From assembly GCA_050298555.1 (NCBI GenBank), contig JBNKUL010000057.1, forward strand, positions 1-64,000: DNA of 64,000 nucleotides, in the 5' to 3' direction. Positions within the stretch are counted from its first letter, which is position 1. Each line of letters starts with the position of its first letter. The notes under the pieces were generated by a model. The model had not been told where the DNA came from, ran no database searches, and was given only the letters and a program-made list of their open reading frames with translations. This document shows, piece after piece, positions 36,625-46,616 of the stretch. A program made the position numbers and the translations under genes. The stretch is from JAPHSX01 sp050298555. GTDB taxonomy: Bacteria; Pseudomonadota; Gammaproteobacteria; Thiohalomonadales; Thiohalomonadaceae.

Positions 36625-37860
36625 TTAGAAATTACCTTGAAACCAACTTTTCATTCGTTGCAACACGCTCTTGAAACCGCCTTTCTCGCTATTCTCGACA
36701 AAGCCGCTATCTCGGTTGTGCTGCCCAAACAGCAACAATCCCACGCCGGTGGCGTAGATGGGATTGCGTACCACATCGACCAGACCGGAGACCCCCTCGG
36801 GCATCCCCAGCCTGACCGGCATGTGGAAAATCTCTTCTGCCAGGTCGACCACCCCTTCCATCTTTGAGGTGCCGCCGGTCAGTACGATGCCGGCGGCACA
36901 GATATCCTCAAAGCCGCTACGGCGCAGCTCCGCCTGTACCAGGGTAAAGAGCTCCTCGTAACGCGGCTCCACCACCTCGGCCAGGGTCTGGCGCGCCAGG
37001 CGGCGCGGCGGCCGGTCGCCCACGCTCGGTACCTCGATACTCTCGTCGGCATTGGCCAACTGGGTAAGGGCACAGGCGTACTTAATCTTGATGTCCTCGG
37101 CGTGCTGGGTCGGGGTGCGCATCGCCACCGCGATGTCATTGGTCACCTGATCGCCGGCGATGGGGATAACCGCGGTATGGCGAATCGCCCCCTCGCTGAA
37201 TACGGCGATGTCTGTAGTACCGCCGCCGATGTCGACCAGACAGACACCCAACTCCTTCTCATCCTCGGAAAGCACCGCGAAGGAAGAGGCGAGCTGCTCC
37301 AGAATCACGTCATCCACCTCCAGGCCGCAGCGGCGCACGCACTTAATAATGTTCTGCGCTGCGCTCACCGCACCGGTCACCAGGTGCACCTTCGACTCCA
37401 GGCGAACCCCGGACATGCCTACCGGCTCGCGTATTCCCTCCTGGTTGTCGATGATGAACTCCTGCGGCAGCACGTGGAGGATGCGCTGGTCGGCGGGGAT
37501 GGCGACGGCACGCGCCGCATCGATCACCCGCTCCACATCACCGTGGGTCACCTCCTTGTCGCGAATCGCCACGATGCCGTGGGAGTTGAGGCTCTTGATA
37601 TGGCTGCCCGCGATACCGGCATAGACCGAGTGGATCTGGCAACCGGCCATCAGCTCCGCCTCCTCCACCGCGCGCTGAATCGACTGCACCGTCGACTCGA
37701 TATTCACCACCACGCCCTTCTTCAGGCCGCGCGAGGGGTGGGAGCCGATACCGATAATCTCGATATCGTTCTCCGCGTTTATCTCACCGACGATCGCCAC
37801 CACTTTGGAGGTGCCGATATCCAGCGCAACAATCAGGTTCTTTTCCATCTTCTTTGACAT
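36625..37860 (-). CDS. ftsA: FtsA, actin-like division protein
   Basis: 411 residues from the ATG at 37860 (GGAG site; MSKKMEKNLIVALDIGTSKVV). ATP-binding motifs are CLVDIGGGTTDIAVF and AAGIVLTGGTSKMEG. The C-terminal amphipathic helix VLQRMKSWFQGNF tethers it to the membrane. It anchors FtsZ to the membrane and recruits later division proteins. It starts 10 nt after ftsQ. Confidence 0.98.
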   Translation of the reverse strand: MSKKMEKNLIVALDIGTSKVVAIVGEINAENDIEIIGIGSHPSRGLKKGVVVNIESTVQSIQRAVEEAELMAGCQIHSVYAGIAGSHIKSLNSHGIVAIRDKEVTHGDVERVIDAARAVAIPADQRILHVLPQEFIIDNQEGIREPVGMSGVRLESKVHLVTGAVSAAQNIIKCVRRCGLEVDDVILEQLASSFAVLSEDEKELGVCLVDIGGGTTDIAVFSEGAIRHTAVIPIAGDQVTNDIAVAMRTPTQHAEDIKIKYACALTQLANADESIEVPSVGDRPPRRLARQTLAEVVEPRYEELFTLVQAELRRSGFEDICAAGIVLTGGTSKMEGVVDLAEEIFHMPVRLGMPEGVSGLVDVVRNPIYATGVGLLLFGQHNRDSGFVENSEKGGFKSVLQRMKSWFQGNF

Positions 37861-37870
37861 AGCTCCAGTC

Positions 37871-38644
37871 CTATACCGATGACGGCTCAAAACCGTCACG
37901 CCAACGCACGGCAAGGCCGTTGGTATAACGCAGGTCGATACTGTCTATCGCCTCCAGCCGCGGCGCCAATGCCTGCGGATAGACCCTTACGAAACGCACC
38001 AGGCGCCTCGCGGTATGCTGCCTTCCCAGCCCCAGCTGCAGGCCGTTGTCCAGCCTCACAGAGAGGGCGCGCCGCTCATTCAGCGACAGGTGGGTAATCC
38101 CCAGCCCGAGCGGCTTGAGCAGCCCCAACATCACCCGGTACTGCTCGGCCACCATGCGACTGGTCTGCCGCGGGCCGCGCAGCAGCGGCAGCTGTTTCCA
38201 CGCCCCGGTTTGCTGCGGGAAGAACAGCTCACCGTGAACATTCACCAGCGCCTCATTGCCCCAGCGCGCCAGCGGCTGCTGCTCACTGATGTTGATCACC
38301 AGCTTGTCGGGCCAGGCGCGGCGCACACTGGCCTGATAGACCCAGGGCAGCTGCAGCAGACTGTCGCGTACCGCATCCACATCGACACCGACAAAACCGG
38401 CCTCCGCATGGGGCCGCACCCGCTCGCGAACCGCCTGTTGCGAAACATTTTTCAGCGGACTCTCGATACGTACCGTATGCACCGGTAAGCGCGCCGGGTC
38501 GAGTACGCTTTGGGTACCCCAGGCCACTGCGCCTATCGCCAGCACCACACCCAGCAACTTCAGCGCAACCGTCACGGCGGCACTGGGGCCGGCATCACGC
38601 TGCTGATGCAGAGGGGTCGCGCCGCGGGCCTTCTTCTTAGCCAC
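37871..38644 (-). CDS. ftsQ: FtsQ, division protein with POTRA domain
   Basis: 257 residues from a GTG at 38644 (VAKKKARGATPLHQQ), overlapping the end of ddl by 8 nt; an AGGTGG site precedes it. A basic cytoplasmic N-terminus and one membrane helix (about 28-47, VALKLLGVVLAIGAVAWG) lead to a POTRA domain (VHTVRIESPLKNVSQQAVRERV, LPWVYQASVRRAWPDKLVINISEQQPLARW) and the FtsQ beta domain. It links early and late division proteins. Confidence 0.95.
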   Translation of the reverse strand: MAKKKARGATPLHQQRDAGPSAAVTVALKLLGVVLAIGAVAWGTQSVLDPARLPVHTVRIESPLKNVSQQAVRERVRPHAEAGFVGVDVDAVRDSLLQLPWVYQASVRRAWPDKLVINISEQQPLARWGNEALVNVHGELFFPQQTGAWKQLPLLRGPRQTSRMVAEQYRVMLGLLKPLGLGITHLSLNERRALSVRLDNGLQLGLGRQHTARRLVRFVRVYPQALAPRLEAIDSIDLRYTNGLAVRWRDGFEPSSV

Positions 38645-39566
38645 CGGCCACCTCCAGGGTGCCAAGCAGGATGCGCCAAACCAGCTCATCGAATTCGATA
38701 CCGGCCGCCCTCGCCGCCATCGGCACCAGGCTGTGGTCGGTCATGCCGGGCACCGTATTGGCCTCCAGCAGGTAGGGCTCACCTTCTTCGTCCAGCAGCA
38801 CATCGATACGTCCCCAACCACGCGCATCGAGCACGTTAAAGGCCTGCAGCGCCAGTGCCTGCATCCGCGCCACCTGCTCGTCGTTCAAACCACAGGGGCA
38901 GAGGTAGCGGGTATCGTCCTGCAGGTACTTGGCCGAATAGTCGTAATACTCGTTGGCCGGGACGATCTTTACCGGCGGCAACGGCTGACCGTTCAAAATG
39001 GCGACAGTAAACTCGCCACCGCCCATGTATCTCTCCGCCAGCACCAGCGAGTCAAACCTGGCGGCCTCTTCATAGGCGGCCTGCAGCTCTCCCGCCTGCT
39101 TCACCATGGTGATACCGACACTGGAACCCTCGTTCGCCGGTTTCACGAACAGCGGCAGGTCAAACATCTTCTCCAGCAGATTAAAGTCACTCTGCTCGGT
39201 CAGCAGTACACACTCCGGTACCGGCAGTCCGGCTGCCTGCCACAACAGCTTGCTGCGCCACTTGTCCATACCGATGCTGGAGGCCTTCACACCGCTGCCG
39301 GTATAGGGCAGCCCCATTAGCTCCAGCGCCCCCTGCAGGGTGCCGTTCTCACCAATGCCGCCGTGCAGGATGTTAAAGACACGGTCAAAGCCACCGTCAC
39401 GCAGCGCCGCCAGCGGGTCACCACCGACATCGACACCGTGGGCATCGACACCGCGCTGCTGCAACGCCGCCAGCACCGCCGCGCCGCTCTTTAGCGACAC
39501 CTCGCGCTCGGCAGAGACGCCGCCCATCAATACCGCCACCTTGCCGAAATCCACCGCCTTAACCAT
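38637..39566 (-). CDS. ddl: Ddl, D-alanine--D-alanine ligase
   Basis: 309 residues from the ATG at 39566 (MVKAVDFGKVAVLMGG), which overlaps murB by 8 nt. ATP-grasp motifs are visible: NILHGGIGENGTLQGALE, VKPANEGSSVGI, GEFTVAILNG, DVLLDEEGEPYLLEANTVPGMTDHSL. It makes the D-Ala-D-Ala dipeptide that MurF adds. DdlB-type by its place in the dcw cluster. Confidence 0.97.
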   Translation of the reverse strand: MVKAVDFGKVAVLMGGVSAEREVSLKSGAAVLAALQQRGVDAHGVDVGGDPLAALRDGGFDRVFNILHGGIGENGTLQGALELMGLPYTGSGVKASSIGMDKWRSKLLWQAAGLPVPECVLLTEQSDFNLLEKMFDLPLFVKPANEGSSVGITMVKQAGELQAAYEEAARFDSLVLAERYMGGGEFTVAILNGQPLPPVKIVPANEYYDYSAKYLQDDTRYLCPCGLNDEQVARMQALALQAFNVLDARGWGRIDVLLDEEGEPYLLEANTVPGMTDHSLVPMAARAAGIEFDELVWRILLGTLEVAGG

Positions 39567-40464
39567 GGGCCACCTCACCGACAATGTGCACCTCGCGCCT
39601 AAGCTCGACACCGTGCTGCTGTTTCACCTCTGCCTCTACCTCGTCGATCAGCGCCTCGATATCCGCGGCGCTTGCGCCACCGAGATTGACGATAAAATTG
39701 GCATGCTTCTCCGATACCTGTGCCTTGCCGACAGTGCGCCCCTTGAGGCCGGCGCTCTCGATAAGACGCGCGGCGAAATCGCCTTGCGGGTTGCGGAACA
39801 CCGAACCGGCGTTGGCTTGCTGGGTCGGCTGACTGGCACCGCGTTTCTCCAGCAGCTTCTTGTTCGCCTCCAGCAGCCCCTGGGCATCGCCCTTCGCCAG
39901 CTTCAGGGTGGCAGAAACAAACCACTCGCCCGCCGGACCGCTGACGTGGCGATAGCCCACTTCGAACTCCTCGGCACTACGGCTCTGCAGACGTCCTTCG
40001 CGGTCCAGGGTCTCCACCGACTCGACCAGCTTCCAGGTCTCACCGCCAAAGCAACCGGCATTCATCGCCAGCGCCCCGCCCATGGTGCCGGGGATGCCGC
40101 AGAGGAACTCGGCCCCGGCCAGCCCCTCGCGGGCGCAGAAGCGGGCCACCTTGGCGCAGGCAACACCGCTCTCCACTCGCACCCGCTCGTCATCAATCCG
40201 TTCCATTTCGTTCAGCATGCCGCTGGTGGCGATCACGGTGCCGCGGATGCCGCCGTCGCGCACCAGCAGGTTGCTGCCCAGCCCCAGCCAGAACAGCGGC
40301 TCCTCAAGGGGCAGCTGTGACAGGAACAGCGCCAGGTCGGCCACATCAGCGGGCTGGTAGTAGCGCTCGGCCGGGCCGCCGACACGCCAGGTGGTATGGC
40401 GCGCCATCGGCTCATCATGCAACAGGGTGCCGCGCAACGGCTGTTGTGCCTGCGCCGCCATCAT
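39559..40464 (-). CDS. murB: MurB, UDP-N-acetylenolpyruvoylglucosamine reductase
   Basis: 301 residues. FAD-binding motifs HTTWRVGGPAERYYQP, WLGLGSNLLVRDGGIRG, GIPGTMGGALAMNAGCFGGE and the catalytic stretch NAGSVFRNPQGDFAARLIE are present. This is the short type II MurB, without the E. coli tyrosine-loop insertion. It reduces UDP-GlcNAc-enolpyruvate to UDP-MurNAc. It overlaps murC by 4 nt (ATGA). Confidence 0.96.
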   Translation of the reverse strand: MMAAQAQQPLRGTLLHDEPMARHTTWRVGGPAERYYQPADVADLALFLSQLPLEEPLFWLGLGSNLLVRDGGIRGTVIATSGMLNEMERIDDERVRVESGVACAKVARFCAREGLAGAEFLCGIPGTMGGALAMNAGCFGGETWKLVESVETLDREGRLQSRSAEEFEVGYRHVSGPAGEWFVSATLKLAKGDAQGLLEANKKLLEKRGASQPTQQANAGSVFRNPQGDFAARLIESAGLKGRTVGKAQVSEKHANFIVNLGGASAADIEALIDEVEAEVKQQHGVELRREVHIVGEVAHG

Positions 40465-41879
40465 CCCTGTGCCTCCAGTTGTTGTGGCAGTGCCTGTGCC
40501 GCCGCGCCGATATCGCCGGCCCCCATGGTGATCACCACATCCCCACCCTGCAGCACGGCGCTAAGGGTCTCGGGCAGGTCGGCAATCTCGCCGACGAAGA
40601 CCGGGTCGACCTTGCCGCGGGCACGGATGGCTCGGCAGAGGTCACGGCTTCCGGCGCCGGCGACCTGCTCCTCGCCGGCGGCATAGACCTCCAGCACCAG
40701 CAGGGCGTCGACCTCGCTCAATACCTCGGTGAAGTCTTCAAACAGGTCGCGGGTACGGCTGTAACGGTGCGGCTGGAAGGCCACCACCAGGCGGCGCTCC
40801 GGCCAGGCGGCACGGGCCGCCTGGATGGTGGCCGCCACCTCGCGCGGATGGTGACCGTAGTCGTCCACCAGCTGCACCTTGCCATTGGCGGTCTCCACCT
40901 CGGCGGTAAGGGTGAAGCGACGCCCCACCCCGGTGAACTGCTCCAGACCGCGGCAGATCGCCTCGTCGCTGACGCCGACCTCATGGGCCACGGCGATGGA
41001 GGCCAGCGCATTCAAAACGTTGTGACGCCCCGGCATATGCAGGGTCACCTGCAGCCACTCGGGCTCGTCGGGGCGGCTGACGGTAAAGTGGGTATAGAGG
41101 CCATCCTGGCGCAGGTTGGTGGCGCGGATATCGGCCTCCTCACTGTCGATGCCGTAGGTGACCACCTGACGGCTCACCTCGGGCAGGATGCCGCGCACCT
41201 CCGCATCGTCCAGGCACATCACCGCAATGCCGTAAAAGGGCAGGTGGTGCAGGAAGTCGATAAAGGTCTGGCGCAGCTTGTTGAAGTCACCGCCGTAGGT
41301 GGCCATGTGGTCGGCGTCGATATTGGTCACCACCGCGGTCATCGGCTGCAGGTAGAGGAAGGAGGCATCGCTCTCGTCCGCCTCGGCCACCAGGAAGTGG
41401 CCACTGCCGAGGCGCGCATTGGTGCCGGCGCTGTTGAGGCGGCCGCCGATGACGAAGGTGGGGTCCAGCTCTCCCTCGGCCATCAGGCTGGCGATAAGGC
41501 TGGTGGTGGTGGTCTTGCCGTGGGTGCCGGCCACCGCGATACCGTGGCGGAAGCGCATAATCTCGGCCAGCATCTCGGCACGCGGCACCACCGGGATGCG
41601 CTGGGCACGCGCCGCCCTTACCTCCGGGTTCGCCTCGTTCACCGCCGAGGAGGTGACCACCACGTCGCAATCACTCACATTGGACTCGTCGTGGCCGATG
41701 TGGACGGTGGCACCCATGTCACTGAGGCGCTGGGTCACTGCGTTGCAACGCAGGTCGGAACCGCTCACCTGGTAACCGAGATTCAGCAGCACCTCGGCGA
41801 TGCCGCCCATACCGGAGCCGCCGATACCGATCATATGAATATGGCGGATACGCCCCATCGCACGGTGCTGCGCCTTCAT
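40461..41879 (-). CDS. murC: MurC, UDP-N-acetylmuramate--L-alanine ligase
   Basis: 472 residues. The N-terminal nucleotide motif IHMIGIGGSGMGGIAEVL and the ATP loop GTHGKTTTTSL are clear, with DDYGHHPREVAATIQA in the C-terminal domain. It adds the first amino acid of the peptide stem. It overlaps murG and murB by 4 nt each. Confidence 0.97.
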   Translation of the reverse strand: MKAQHRAMGRIRHIHMIGIGGSGMGGIAEVLLNLGYQVSGSDLRCNAVTQRLSDMGATVHIGHDESNVSDCDVVVTSSAVNEANPEVRAARAQRIPVVPRAEMLAEIMRFRHGIAVAGTHGKTTTTSLIASLMAEGELDPTFVIGGRLNSAGTNARLGSGHFLVAEADESDASFLYLQPMTAVVTNIDADHMATYGGDFNKLRQTFIDFLHHLPFYGIAVMCLDDAEVRGILPEVSRQVVTYGIDSEEADIRATNLRQDGLYTHFTVSRPDEPEWLQVTLHMPGRHNVLNALASIAVAHEVGVSDEAICRGLEQFTGVGRRFTLTAEVETANGKVQLVDDYGHHPREVAATIQAARAAWPERRLVVAFQPHRYSRTRDLFEDFTEVLSEVDALLVLEVYAAGEEQVAGAGSRDLCRAIRARGKVDPVFVGEIADLPETLSAVLQGGDVVITMGAGDIGAAAQALPQQLEAQG

Positions 41880-42985
41880 GCCTTTACCTCTCTCTTAATA
41901 CCGGCCGCGGCCAGGCATGTTGCGGCCACCTCGGCGGTCGCTTCGGGTTTTGCCAGACGGCGGGCGCTCTGCGCCATCGCCACCAATTTTTTTCTGCCTG
42001 CCTCAACGTCGCCGCAGTAACCACCGAGCAGTGCGGCCAGCGACTCGGCACTCATGTCGCGCTGCTGCACCATCTCGGCCGCCCCCTGCTCCACCAGGTA
42101 GCCGCCATTGGCGCTCTGGTGGTCATCCACCGCGAAGGGATAGGGCACCAGCACGCTAGCGACCCCGGCCAGGGCAAGCTCGCTGACGGTCAGCGCACCG
42201 GCGCGGCAGATCACCAGGTCGGCCCACGCGTACTGCGCCGCCATGTCATCGATAAAGGGCATCACCTCGCCCTGCACCCCCGCCTCCTGGTAGGCGTCGC
42301 GGGTCAGCTCAAAGTGGCGTTTGCCGCACTGGTGGTGTACCTCGGGGCATAGCGCCTCGGGCAGTCGCGCCAGCGCCTGCGGGATGGTCTCGTTCAGCGC
42401 CAGGGCGCCGAGGCTGCCGCCGACCACCAGCAGGCGCAGGCGCCCCGAGCGTCCGGCGAAACGCTGCTCGGGGGCGGCCAGGGCGGCAATATCTTTTCTT
42501 ACCGGGTTACCGGTGTGGCTCACCTTGTCGCCTTCAAAGGTAGCGGGGAAGGCCTCCATCACCCGTCCGGCAATGCGCGACAGCAATTTATTGGTCAGCC
42601 CGGCGATGGCGTTCTGCTCGTGGATCAGCAGCGGCACACCGCTCAGCTTCGCCGCCACGCCGCCGGGACCGGTGACAAAACCGCCCATCCCCAGCACCGC
42701 CTGCGGACGACGGCGACGCATTACGCCTAGCGCCTGAATGATGGCGCGGCTGATGCGTAACGGCGCGGCAAGCCAACCGAGCAGGCCGTTGCCGCGCAGC
42801 CCAGCGATGGAGATGTAGTCGATTTCGAAACCGTTGGCGGGCACCAGCTCCGACTCCATGCCGCGGCGGGTACCGAGCCAGCTGACGCTGTGGCCGTGCT
42901 CGGCCAGGTAGTGGGCCACCGCCAGCGCCGGGAAGACGTGACCCCCGGTACCGCCTGCCATGATCAGGATACGCGCGCCGCTCAT
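41876..42985 (-). CDS. murG: MurG, lipid II synthase (GlcNAc transferase)
   Basis: 369 residues from the ATG at 42985 (GGAGGG site). MAGGTGGHVFPALAVA, the loop GGFVTGPGGVAAKL, HEQNAIAGLTNKLLS and the donor site ICRAGALTVSELALAG are present. It makes lipid II at the inner face of the membrane. It overlaps ftsW by 4 nt and murC by 4 nt. Confidence 0.97.
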   Translation of the reverse strand: MSGARILIMAGGTGGHVFPALAVAHYLAEHGHSVSWLGTRRGMESELVPANGFEIDYISIAGLRGNGLLGWLAAPLRISRAIIQALGVMRRRRPQAVLGMGGFVTGPGGVAAKLSGVPLLIHEQNAIAGLTNKLLSRIAGRVMEAFPATFEGDKVSHTGNPVRKDIAALAAPEQRFAGRSGRLRLLVVGGSLGALALNETIPQALARLPEALCPEVHHQCGKRHFELTRDAYQEAGVQGEVMPFIDDMAAQYAWADLVICRAGALTVSELALAGVASVLVPYPFAVDDHQSANGGYLVEQGAAEMVQQRDMSAESLAALLGGYCGDVEAGRKKLVAMAQSARRLAKPEATAEVAATCLAAAGIKREVKA

Positions 42986-44172
42986 GCCGCCCTCCTCTGG
43001 GTGACGCCGCGCTTCGGCGTCTCCAGCGAGACGCGCAGCACCAGTGCGATGGCGGTACACATCACCAGGATGCTGCTGCCGCCGTAGCTCATCAGCGGCA
43101 GGGTCAGCCCCTTGGTGGGAAGCAGCCCCATATTCACGCCCATGTTGATAAAGGCCTGCATCGCAAACCACAGCGCCGTGCCGTAGCAGAGGTGGGCGCC
43201 GAAGTGCAGTCCCGCCTCCGCGGCATTGCGGCCGATGCGGAAGATGCGTGCAATCAGGAGTACGAACAGCAGCACCACGACGCTGGCGCCCAGGGTGCCC
43301 AGCTCCTCGGCCAGTACCGCGTAGACAAAATCGGTATGCGCCTCAGGCAGGTAGAAGAGTTTCTGCACACTGCTGCCGAGGCCGACGCCGAACCACTCGC
43401 CGCGGCCGAAGGCGATCAACGCCTGGGTCAGCTGGAAGCCGCTGTTGAAGGGGTCAGCCCAGGGGTTGAGGAAGGCGGTGAGGCGTTCCATGCGATAGGG
43501 CGAGGAGATCGCCAGCAGGGCGAAGGCGCTCAATGCCATCCCCACCAGCACGCCGAACAGCCACAGCCTGACGCCGCCGAGGAACATCATCCCCAGGGCG
43601 GTGGCCATCAGCACCACGGTGGCGCCGAAGTCGGGCTCGGTCAGCAGCAACACACCGAACAGCAGCACCAGCGCCATCGGCTTGAGGAAACCGCCCACGG
43701 TGGTACGTACCTCCTCGCCTCGGCGCACCAGGTAACCGGCCAGGTAGATGATCATGGAGAACTTCACCAGCTCCGAGACCTGCAGGTTGAAGGGACCGAG
43801 CCTGAGCCAGCGGGTGGAGCCGTTAACGGTCTGGCCCACGCCGGGGATAAACAACGCTACCAGCAGCACCAGCGAGGCGATGATCAGCATCGGCCCGAAC
43901 TGCTCCCAGATAGAGAGCGGCAGGCGCCAGGCGATCCAGGCGCAGGTGGTACCGATGCCGACGTAGAGCAGCTGGCGGATGAGGTAGTAGCCGGGCTCGC
44001 CCACCTGGCGCTCGGCGATGCCGACCGAGGCGGAGGCGATCATCACCAGCCCCAGCCCCAGCAGGGCCACGGTGGTGGTCAGCAGGATCCAGTCGACCGA
44101 CTGCGGCACCGAGTCGCGGCGCACCGCCTCCGGCAGCACCGGGCGCAGCATCATCTGTACCCAGGCACTCAT
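42982..44172 (-). CDS. ftsW: FtsW, SEDS peptidoglycan polymerase
   Basis: 396 residues, about ten membrane helices. Family signatures LTEPDFGATVVL (with the catalytic-site Asp), NPWADPFNSGFQLTQALIAFGRGEWFGVGLGSSVQKLFYLPEAHTDF (key part split by loops) and LPLMSYGGSSI are present. It polymerises septal peptidoglycan together with FtsI. The HTDF motif with an adjacent AEELG separates SEDS proteins from other permeases. It overlaps murD by 4 nt. Confidence 0.97.
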   Translation of the reverse strand: MSAWVQMMLRPVLPEAVRRDSVPQSVDWILLTTTVALLGLGLVMIASASVGIAERQVGEPGYYLIRQLLYVGIGTTCAWIAWRLPLSIWEQFGPMLIIASLVLLVALFIPGVGQTVNGSTRWLRLGPFNLQVSELVKFSMIIYLAGYLVRRGEEVRTTVGGFLKPMALVLLFGVLLLTEPDFGATVVLMATALGMMFLGGVRLWLFGVLVGMALSAFALLAISSPYRMERLTAFLNPWADPFNSGFQLTQALIAFGRGEWFGVGLGSSVQKLFYLPEAHTDFVYAVLAEELGTLGASVVVLLFVLLIARIFRIGRNAAEAGLHFGAHLCYGTALWFAMQAFINMGVNMGLLPTKGLTLPLMSYGGSSILVMCTAIALVLRVSLETPKRGVTQRRAA

Positions 44173-45527
44173 GCCTCACCTCCCTGCACCGCGGCGACGA
44201 AGGCCTCGCCCCGCTCGATGTAGTTGCGGAACATGTCGAAGCTGGCACAGGCCGGTGACAGCAGTACGCTGTCACCCGGCTTTGCCAGACGGCGCGCCTT
44301 GGTCACCGCATCACTCATGTCGCTGGCCATCACCAGCGGCGCGGCACGCAGCAGGGACTGCTCAATCAGTTTTGCATCCTCGCCGATCAGCACCACGGCT
44401 CGGGCACGCTGCTCGACCACCGGACGCAGCGGTGCGAACTCCTGTCCCTTGGCCTGGCCGCCGACGATCAACACCACCTTCGCCCCCGGCAATCCCTCCA
44501 GTGCCGCCAGGGTGGCGCCCACATTGGTGCCCTTGGAGTCCTCGTAGTAGTTGACCCCCTCCTGCTCGGCCACCCACTGGCAGCGGTGCGGCAGGCCGGG
44601 GAAGTCACGCAGCACCTGCAGCATGGCATTCATCTCGAGACCGACCGCCTCGCCCAGCGCCAGGGCGGCCAGGGCGTTGGACCAGTTGTGGCGGCCCGGC
44701 ATCTTCATCTCGGCGGTATTGAGCAGCGCCTCCCCATCTTTGGCGAGGAAGGTCTCATCACCGCGCTGCAGCAGGCCATAACCGTTCGCGCTATCGAGGC
44801 CGAAGGTGACCACATTACGCCCACTCGGCTGCATCGCCATCACCAGGGCATCGTCACGGTTGAGCAGCACGACACCGTCGCCGTGATAGATGGTCTGCTT
44901 GATCGCCGCGTAGTGCGCGAGCGAGCCGTGGCGGTCGAGGTGATCCTCGCTGATGTTGAGCACCACCGCGGCAGCGGCGTTGAGTGAGGTGGTCACCTCG
45001 AGCTGGAAGCTGGAGAGCTCCAGCACATAGAGGTCGGGGGCCTCGCCTTCGAGCAGCGCCAACGCCGGGGTGCCGAGGTTGCCGCCGACGCGCACCTCCT
45101 TGCCGGCCGCCTTCGCCATCTCACCCACCAGGGTGGTGACGGTGCTCTTGCCGTTGGAACCGGTGATCGCCACCACCGGGGCTTTGGCGTGGCGGGCAAA
45201 GAGTTCGATATCTCCCAGCACCTCGACACCGGCCTCGATGGCGGCGGCAATGGCCGGCTGCTGCGGCGCCACACCGGGGCTGAGCAGCAGGCGCTTGGCG
45301 CTCTGCAGCAGCACCTCGTCGAACTCGCCGCAGTGGCACTCAACCTCGGGCAGCTCCTGTTTCAGCTCGTCGATGCCGGGGGGAATATCGCGGCTGTCGG
45401 CCACGGCAAAGCGCTCGCCCTGTGCGGCGAGGAATCGCGCGCAGGACAAACCGGTCTGCCCCAGTCCGACGACCAGGGTATCCAGTTTTGCCTGCTCTAC
45501 GCTTGCCTGTGTCACAGCCAGTCCCAT
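44169..45527 (-). CDS. murD: MurD, UDP-MurNAc-L-Ala--D-glutamate ligase
   Basis: 452 residues from the ATG at 45527 (AAGGA site; MGLAVTQASVEQAK). VVGLGQTGLSCARFL, ATP loop ITGSNGKSTVTTL, NISEDHLDRHGS and YEDSKGTNVGATLAAL are typical. It adds D-Glu to the peptide stem. It follows mraY by 5 nt and overlaps ftsW by 4 nt. Confidence 0.97.
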   Translation of the reverse strand: MGLAVTQASVEQAKLDTLVVGLGQTGLSCARFLAAQGERFAVADSRDIPPGIDELKQELPEVECHCGEFDEVLLQSAKRLLLSPGVAPQQPAIAAAIEAGVEVLGDIELFARHAKAPVVAITGSNGKSTVTTLVGEMAKAAGKEVRVGGNLGTPALALLEGEAPDLYVLELSSFQLEVTTSLNAAAAVVLNISEDHLDRHGSLAHYAAIKQTIYHGDGVVLLNRDDALVMAMQPSGRNVVTFGLDSANGYGLLQRGDETFLAKDGEALLNTAEMKMPGRHNWSNALAALALGEAVGLEMNAMLQVLRDFPGLPHRCQWVAEQEGVNYYEDSKGTNVGATLAALEGLPGAKVVLIVGGQAKGQEFAPLRPVVEQRARAVVLIGEDAKLIEQSLLRAAPLVMASDMSDAVTKARRLAKPGDSVLLSPACASFDMFRNYIERGEAFVAAVQGGEA

Positions 45528-45532
45528 ATTCC

Positions 45533-46615
45533 TTAACGCAGTTTCAGGGTCGAAAGACCGATTAGCACCAGGATCACGGTAATGATCCAGAAACGGACGA
45601 TGACCCGGGGCTCGGGCCATCCCTTCAATTCAAAGTGGTGATGCAACGGCGCCATGCGGAAGATGCGCCGACCGGTCAGCTTGTAGGAGCCGACCTGCAG
45701 AATGACCGAGATGGTCTCCATCACGAAGACACCGCCCATGATCACCAGCACCAGCTCCTGGCGTGTCACTACCGCGACAATCCCCAGCGCCGCCCCCAGG
45801 CCGAGTGCGCCCACGTCGCCCATGAAGACCTGAGCCGGGTAGGTGTTGAACCAGAGGAAACCGAGACCGGCGCCGACCAGGGCACCGCAGAAGACCACCA
45901 CCTCGCCAACGCCGGGGACGAAGGGGATGCCGAGATAGGCAGAGAAGTTGGCGTTACCGGTAACGTAGGCGAAGATACCCAGCGCACCGCCGACCATCAC
46001 CGTCGGCATGATGGCGAGGCCGTCGAGGCCATCGGTGAGGTTGACCGCATTGCTGGTGCCGACGATGACGAAATAGGTGAGGACGATAAAGAAGGCACCC
46101 ATCGGGATCGCTATATCCTTAAAGAAGGGCACGATCAGCTCCAGCTCCGCCGGCACCTGCGCGGTGTAGTAGAGGAAGAGGGCGGCGCCGAGACCGAAGA
46201 GGGTCTGCAGCAGGTACTTGTGTTTCGCCCGCAGCCCCATGGACTGCTTCTTGATCAGCTTTTTGTAGTCGTCGATCCAGCCGATGGCGCCGAAGGCAAC
46301 GGTCACCGCCACCACCACCCAGATGTAGCGGTTGGAGAGGTCGGCCCACAGCAGGGTGGAGAGGACGATGGCGGCAAGGATCAGCGCCCCGCCCATGGTG
46401 GGGGTGCCCGCCTTGGAGAGGTGCGACTCGGGGCCGTCGTCACGCACGAACTGGCCCACCTGGTAGTGGCTCAGCTTGCGGATCATCAGCGGCCCCAGCA
46501 GCAGGGAGATGAGCAGTGCACTCAGGGCCCCGAGGATGGCGCGCATAGTGAGGTACTGAAAGACGTGAAAGCCGCTTGCAAATTGGCTCAGGTAATCGGC
46601 GAGGTAGAGCAGCAT
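45533..46615 (-). CDS. mraY: MraY, phospho-MurNAc-pentapeptide transferase
   Basis: 360 residues, ten membrane helices. Motifs KAGTPTMGGALI, IGWIDDYKKL, NAVNLTDGLDGLAI, GDVGALGLGA and MAPLHHHFELKGWPE are all present. It makes lipid I by moving phospho-MurNAc-pentapeptide to undecaprenyl phosphate. It starts 1 nt after murF. Confidence 0.98.
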   Translation of the reverse strand: MLLYLADYLSQFASGFHVFQYLTMRAILGALSALLISLLLGPLMIRKLSHYQVGQFVRDDGPESHLSKAGTPTMGGALILAAIVLSTLLWADLSNRYIWVVVAVTVAFGAIGWIDDYKKLIKKQSMGLRAKHKYLLQTLFGLGAALFLYYTAQVPAELELIVPFFKDIAIPMGAFFIVLTYFVIVGTSNAVNLTDGLDGLAIMPTVMVGGALGIFAYVTGNANFSAYLGIPFVPGVGEVVVFCGALVGAGLGFLWFNTYPAQVFMGDVGALGLGAALGIVAVVTRQELVLVIMGGVFVMETISVILQVGSYKLTGRRIFRMAPLHHHFELKGWPEPRVIVRFWIITVILVLIGLSTLKLR

Positions 46616-46616
46616 G